From the NCBI GenBank assembly GCA_003170035.1, contig PMZX01000457.1, positions 290 through 9,010 on the forward strand: DNA of 8,721 nucleotides. The letters run 5' to 3'. The stretch's first letter is position 1; each line of letters starts with the position of its first letter. The position numbers and the translations under genes are program-made. This stretch comes from Myxococcales bacterium. Its GTDB lineage: Bacteria > Myxococcota_A > Polyangia > Fen-1088. Below the pieces are notes generated by a model that searched no databases, was not told where the DNA came from, and saw only the letters and a program-made list of their open reading frames with translations. Of this stretch, positions 5,641 to 8,721 are shown piece by piece.

Positions 5641-7869
5641 TCAACTGGCCGCTAGTCGATCGGCCAGCCGCGAGCAGCGCGCGGCGACTTCAGCGTTGGC
5701 CACGGCGATGCGCAGGGCCTTGCGCGAGCCGATCAGCACCACCAGTTTCTTGCCGCGGGTGACTGCGGTGTACAGCAGGCTGCGCTGGAGCATCACGTAG
5801 TGCTGGGTGTGCACCGGTGCGATCACCACCGGGTACTCCGAGCCCTGCGACTTGTGCACGGTTGCGGCGTAGGCCAGGGTCAACTCGTCCAGGTCATCGG
5901 CCGTGTAGCTCACCTCGCGCTCGTCGAAGCGGACCACGGCCTGTTGCTCGTCGCTCGTCTCCCCGGCCCCGCCGGCCACGCGCATCACTTCGCCAACGTC
6001 GCCGTTGAACACATCGCGATCGTAGTTGTTGCGGACCTGCATCACCCGATCCCCGACACGAAACACGCGGCCGCCGCTGCGCAGTTCGGGCTGGCCCGGC
6101 GTGATCGCATCTTGCAGGATGCGGTTGAGCGCCGTGGCGCCCAGCTCGCCCCGGTGCATGGGTGTCAGCACCTGGATGTCACGCGGGAAAAGACCATAGC
6201 GGCGTGGCAGGCGAGTGGTCACCAGATCGCGGATGGTCTCGGCCGCGTGGGCCGGGTCGTCGTCCTCGATGAAGAAGAAGTCGCGCCGGTCCGCTCCTTG
6301 CCCCTGGGCGGGTGGCGCGCCCAGTTCGGGCTCCACCCCGTCGTGGATGCGGTGGGCGTTGGTCACGATCAGGCTGGCAGCGGCTTGCCGGAAAATCTCG
6401 GTCAGCCGTACGGTGGGTACGCGGCCGGAGGCGATCACGTCGCGCAGGACCATGCCCGGCCCGACCGAAGGAAGCTGATCGACGTCGCCCACCAGCACCA
6501 AGCGCGTGCCGTCGGCCAGCGCTGCCAGCAGATCAGCCATGAGGCGGATGTCGATCATGGAGGCTTCGTCGACCACCAGCAGATCCACTTGCAGCGGCCG
6601 GGTCACGTTGCGGCCGAACACGCCGTCGGCGGGACGCCATTCCAGCAGCCTGTGCAGGGTCGCGGCCGGCTGGCCAGTCGCCTCTTGCAGACGCTTGGCC
6701 GCCCGGCCAGTGGGCGCCGCCAGGGCCACGCTCAGCCCCTGGCGCACCAGGGTGTTGACGATCCCACGCACAATGGTGGTCTTGCCCACGCCTGGCCCGC
6801 CCGTGATCACCAGCAGCGGATCGTGGAGTGCCCGACGCACGGCCGTGACCTGCTGGGGCGCAAGCGTAATGCGGGCTTCGGCCTGGTAGCGAGCGATGGC
6901 CTGGTCGGCGTCGACGCGCAAGGGGTTGGCCCGGCCGCGCAGCAGGCGCAAAAGGCCCGCGGCCGCAGCCATCTCGGCGCGAAACAGTCCCACCTCGTAG
7001 ACCGCTGCTCCCTTGGGCGTGCTCTCGATGGCCACGTCGCCGGCACGGCCCAGACGATCCACCGCCGCTTCCACCAGAGCTTGCTCGACCTCGAGCAGCT
7101 TGGATGCCTCTTCCACCAGGAGACTGCGCGGCAGGTACACGTGGCCCAGCCCGCCCGCCTCGCCGAGCGCGTGGCGCACGCCCGCCTCCACGCGCACATC
7201 CGAATCGCGTGCGATGCCCAGGGCCGTGGCCAGACGATCGGCAGAGAGAAAACCGATGCCCCACACGTCGAAGGCCAGGCGGAAAGGGTTCTCGCGCACA
7301 CGCGCGATGGCGGCCGGGCCGTAGCGTTTGTAGATGCGTGCGGCAAAGGCGGGCGAAACCCCATAGCCCTGCAGGAAGACCATGACCTCGCGTAAGCGGC
7401 GCTGCGAGCTCCAGGCTTTCTGGATGGCCTGGGCGCGGGAGGGGCCAATGCCGGGTACTTCGCGAATCCGTTCCGGTTGCGCGTCCAGGATCTCCAGAGT
7501 GTGGATGCCGAAGCGCTCGACAATACGGCCGGCGAATTCCGGCCCGATGCCCTTGATCAGCCCCGCGCCCAGGTAGCGCCGAATCCCGGCCAGCGTCTCG
7601 GGCGAGAGCTCGGTGTAGCTTTGCACGCGAAACTGGCGGCCAAAGCGGGGATTGCTTTCGTAATAGCCACGCAGGCGCAAGCGCGCGCCCTGGGGCAGGC
7701 CTAGCAGGCTGCCCACCACGGTCACCGACTCGGCTACGCCGTCGCACGAGAGGCGCGCCACCGTGAACTCACCGCCACCGCCCGAGAACACGATGCGCTC
7801 GATGGTACCTTCCAGGACCTCTTCCTGCGCGTGGCCGGGTTTGCCAGCGGATCGATCGAACAAATCCAT
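5641..7869 (-). CDS. recD2: ATP-dependent DNA helicase RecD2 (RecD-like, SF1B)
   Basis: The 742-residue protein has the full RecD2 layout. An N-terminal OB-like domain (EGTIERIVF...GGEFTVARL, about 19-95) leads to helix-hairpin-helix motifs (IKGIGPEFAGRIV at 105-117, VPGIGPSRAQAI at 138-149). The SF1 helicase core follows: Walker A GGPGVGKTT (357-365), Walker B DEAS (434-437), motif III LVGDVDQLPSVGPG (459-472), and the UvrD-C-like end with VHKSQGSEYP (671-680) and LLYTAVTRGKK (698-708). RecD2 enzymes are 5'-3' helicases found in bacteria without a RecBC partner role, acting in DNA repair and replication-fork maintenance. Length is normal and all motifs look intact. The start ATG 7869 lies 6 nt after the P460 gene's stop with no clear Shine-Dalgarno, so translational coupling is likely. 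It is the only clearly cytoplasmic product of the three closely spaced genes. Confidence 0.96.
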   Translation of the reverse strand: MDLFDRSAGKPGHAQEEVLEGTIERIVFSGGGGEFTVARLSCDGVAESVTVVGSLLGLPQGARLRLRGYYESNPRFGRQFRVQSYTELSPETLAGIRRYLGAGLIKGIGPEFAGRIVERFGIHTLEILDAQPERIREVPGIGPSRAQAIQKAWSSQRRLREVMVFLQGYGVSPAFAARIYKRYGPAAIARVRENPFRLAFDVWGIGFLSADRLATALGIARDSDVRVEAGVRHALGEAGGLGHVYLPRSLLVEEASKLLEVEQALVEAAVDRLGRAGDVAIESTPKGAAVYEVGLFRAEMAAAAGLLRLLRGRANPLRVDADQAIARYQAEARITLAPQQVTAVRRALHDPLLVITGGPGVGKTTIVRGIVNTLVRQGLSVALAAPTGRAAKRLQEATGQPAATLHRLLEWRPADGVFGRNVTRPLQVDLLVVDEASMIDIRLMADLLAALADGTRLVLVGDVDQLPSVGPGMVLRDVIASGRVPTVRLTEIFRQAAASLIVTNAHRIHDGVEPELGAPPAQGQGADRRDFFFIEDDDPAHAAETIRDLVTTRLPRRYGLFPRDIQVLTPMHRGELGATALNRILQDAITPGQPELRSGGRVFRVGDRVMQVRNNYDRDVFNGDVGEVMRVAGGAGETSDEQQAVVRFDEREVSYTADDLDELTLAYAATVHKSQGSEYPVVIAPVHTQHYVMLQRSLLYTAVTRGKKLVVLIGSRKALRIAVANAEVAARCSRLADRLAAS

Positions 7870-7875
7870 GCAGAA

Positions 7876-8334
7876 CTAGGGCGGCGAGCAGGTGTAGTCG
7901 TTCAGGTTGCACTGAGTGTGGCAACTGATGCAGCTCTCGATGCGCCCATCCTCCAGGACAACGCGCTGGTCATCCAGCCGCTGCCAGTGCCAGTCGGCCG
8001 CCGCAGCGTCATAGCCGGGCACGTCCTTGAACATGAGGGTGTAGCCGGCAAGGTTCGTACAGTCCGCCTTGTTGTATTCCTCGGCCAAGACCACGCTACC
8101 CTGAGGTAGCGGAGAATTTGCTGCGAGGTAGGCCTGTTGTGCCTCGGGAGTGTTGACCCGGACGACTATGGATCTCGAGTTATGTCCAACGACGAGCCGG
8201 CAGGTCCGCACCGGCGGCTGATAGCTCGTCTGATAGTCGAGCGGCAGGATCTGGCTGGACCTGTTGCTGTCCTGCTGAAAGCAACTGCCAAGCAGAAGCG
8301 CAGACAGGAGCAGAAGGAGACGCCGCGTGCCCAT
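7876..8334 (-). CDS. Cytochrome P460-like heme-binding lipoprotein
   Basis: The 152-residue product begins with a lipoprotein signal peptide, MGTRRLLLLLSALLLGSC, with lipobox LLGSC and acylated Cys18, so it should be anchored in the envelope. The mature part matches the P460 type: LPQGSVVLAEEY (about 76-87), GYTLMFKDVPGYD (97-109), DWHWQR (114-119) and a C-terminal heme c site CISCH (Cys135, Cys138, His139). Cytochromes P460 carry a c-type heme cross-linked to a Lys and oxidise hydroxylamine in nitrifiers. Many small homologues in other bacteria have no known substrate. I cannot assign the cross-linking Lys here. Extra Cys residues (45, 92, 142, 149) could form disulfides. The gene is 39 nt downstream of the DUF763 stop and 6 nt upstream of recD2. 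No strong ribosome-binding site is visible. Confidence 0.8.
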   Translation of the reverse strand: MGTRRLLLLLSALLLGSCFQQDSNRSSQILPLDYQTSYQPPVRTCRLVVGHNSRSIVVRVNTPEAQQAYLAANSPLPQGSVVLAEEYNKADCTNLAGYTLMFKDVPGYDAAAADWHWQRLDDQRVVLEDGRIESCISCHTQCNLNDYTCSPP

Positions 8335-8373
8335 AATTGGGGATCTTACAGCTAGATTGGCGCTAAACCAGGA

Positions 8374-8721
8374 TCAGAATGGGAGGCGCAGTTGGCGCGG
8401 CGATTGCGCGGCGGAGTCGAAGCAGGTACGGCCGTTCCAGGCCGGGGCGCGCTTGCGCTGGTCGTGGATCAGCGCGGGCAGCGACAGCGACGGCACACGC
8501 TGGGGACGCCCGGCTGCTGCCGACTCCAGCGCGCGGCACTGGTCGTCCAACCGGCGCAAGGCCGCCAGCTTGTCGTCTTGTCCCAGTTTGGCCTGATCCA
8601 CAGCGCGCCGGAGCACACGCAGCGTCTCGTCGTAGATGCGAAGCGGGACCGGGAAAGGGTGTCCGTCCTTGCCGCCATGGGCAAACGAGAAACGCGCCGG
8701 ATCGGAGAAGCGGCTGGGCGC
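8374..8721 (-). CDS. DUF763 family protein, C-terminal part (5' end outside window)
   Basis: The minus-strand frame is open to the right edge and gives 115 residues to the stop at 8374-8376. The GTG at 8616 is internal. The visible part begins APSRFSDPARFSFAHGG and continues KDGHPFPVPLRIYDETLRVL, RRAVDQAKLGQDDKLAALRRLDDQ. This is, as I recall it, the conserved C-terminal region of DUF763 proteins, usually a little over 350-400 residues, found in archaea and bacteria. The remaining 50 or so residues are Pro/Arg-rich and probably disordered, ending RQLRLPF. Function is not established. The same strand and 39-nt gap to the P460 gene allow co-transcription. Family call is fairly sure, from memory of the FAHGGKDGHPFPVP block. 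Confidence 0.75.
   Translation of the reverse strand, partial: APSRFSDPARFSFAHGGKDGHPFPVPLRIYDETLRVLRRAVDQAKLGQDDKLAALRRLDDQCRALESAAAGRPQRVPSLSLPALIHDQRKRAPAWNGRTCFDSAAQSPRQLRLPF

Noticed and set aside
5800..7395. 531-residue open frame on the + strand
   Set aside because: It is antisense to recD2, which has complete helicase motifs. Long antisense frames are expected in GC-rich coding DNA, and the product is His/Gln/Arg-rich with no domain.
3636..7869. RecD2 plus caspase-like protein as an antiphage abortive-infection system
   Set aside because: The caspase-like protein has a signal peptide and PDZ domain and so acts outside the cytoplasm. RecD2 is an ordinary housekeeping-type helicase, and no sensor or effector pair is present.

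Overview
The window is GC-rich (most third codon positions are G or C) and looks like chromosomal DNA of a myxobacterium-like or related delta-proteobacterial lineage (Myxococcota, probably Polyangia). This rests on a Gly/Ala-rich surface protein with an Ig-like domain and Kelch blades, a cytochrome P460-type lipoprotein, a DUF3443 remnant, and many exported proteins with Pro/Ala-rich linkers. The assignment comes from gene style only; no rRNA or tRNA was found.

Left part (1-1954, + strand): the 3' part of a large exported Kelch-repeat protein runs in from the left edge and stops at 1376. It is followed by what looks like the orphan C-terminal half of a DUF3443 protein (1436-1954), which lacks its N-terminal half. 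A 27-bp imperfect direct repeat, able to form a stem-loop, sits just behind each of these two stop codons (1375-1401 and 1961-1987).

Middle (2033-3576): a small exported HEAT-repeat protein (- strand) and an outer-membrane beta-barrel-like protein (+ strand) are transcribed divergently from an 80-bp gap. The gap carries a good sigma70-type promoter for the HEAT gene.

Right part (3636-8721, all - strand): four closely packed genes read right to left. They are the C-terminal end of a DUF763 protein, a cytochrome P460-like heme lipoprotein, the DNA helicase RecD2, and a secreted legumain/caspase-like (clan CD) peptidase-like protein with a C-terminal PDZ domain. The gaps are 39, 6 and 7 nt, so the last three at least are probably co-transcribed. 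RecD2 is cytoplasmic while its two close neighbours are exported, so shared transcription need not mean shared function.

The most unusual feature is a nested palindrome of about 112 bp (5497-5608) inside the signal-peptide coding region of the PDZ/peptidase gene. It has 10-bp perfect terminal inverted repeats around a 12-bp perfect hairpin arm pair. It reads through in frame and adds about 39 residues between the start and the hydrophobic core. I see no convincing new defence or mobile system. The palindrome insertion and the DUF3443 remnant with its flanking repeats are the places most worth a second look.
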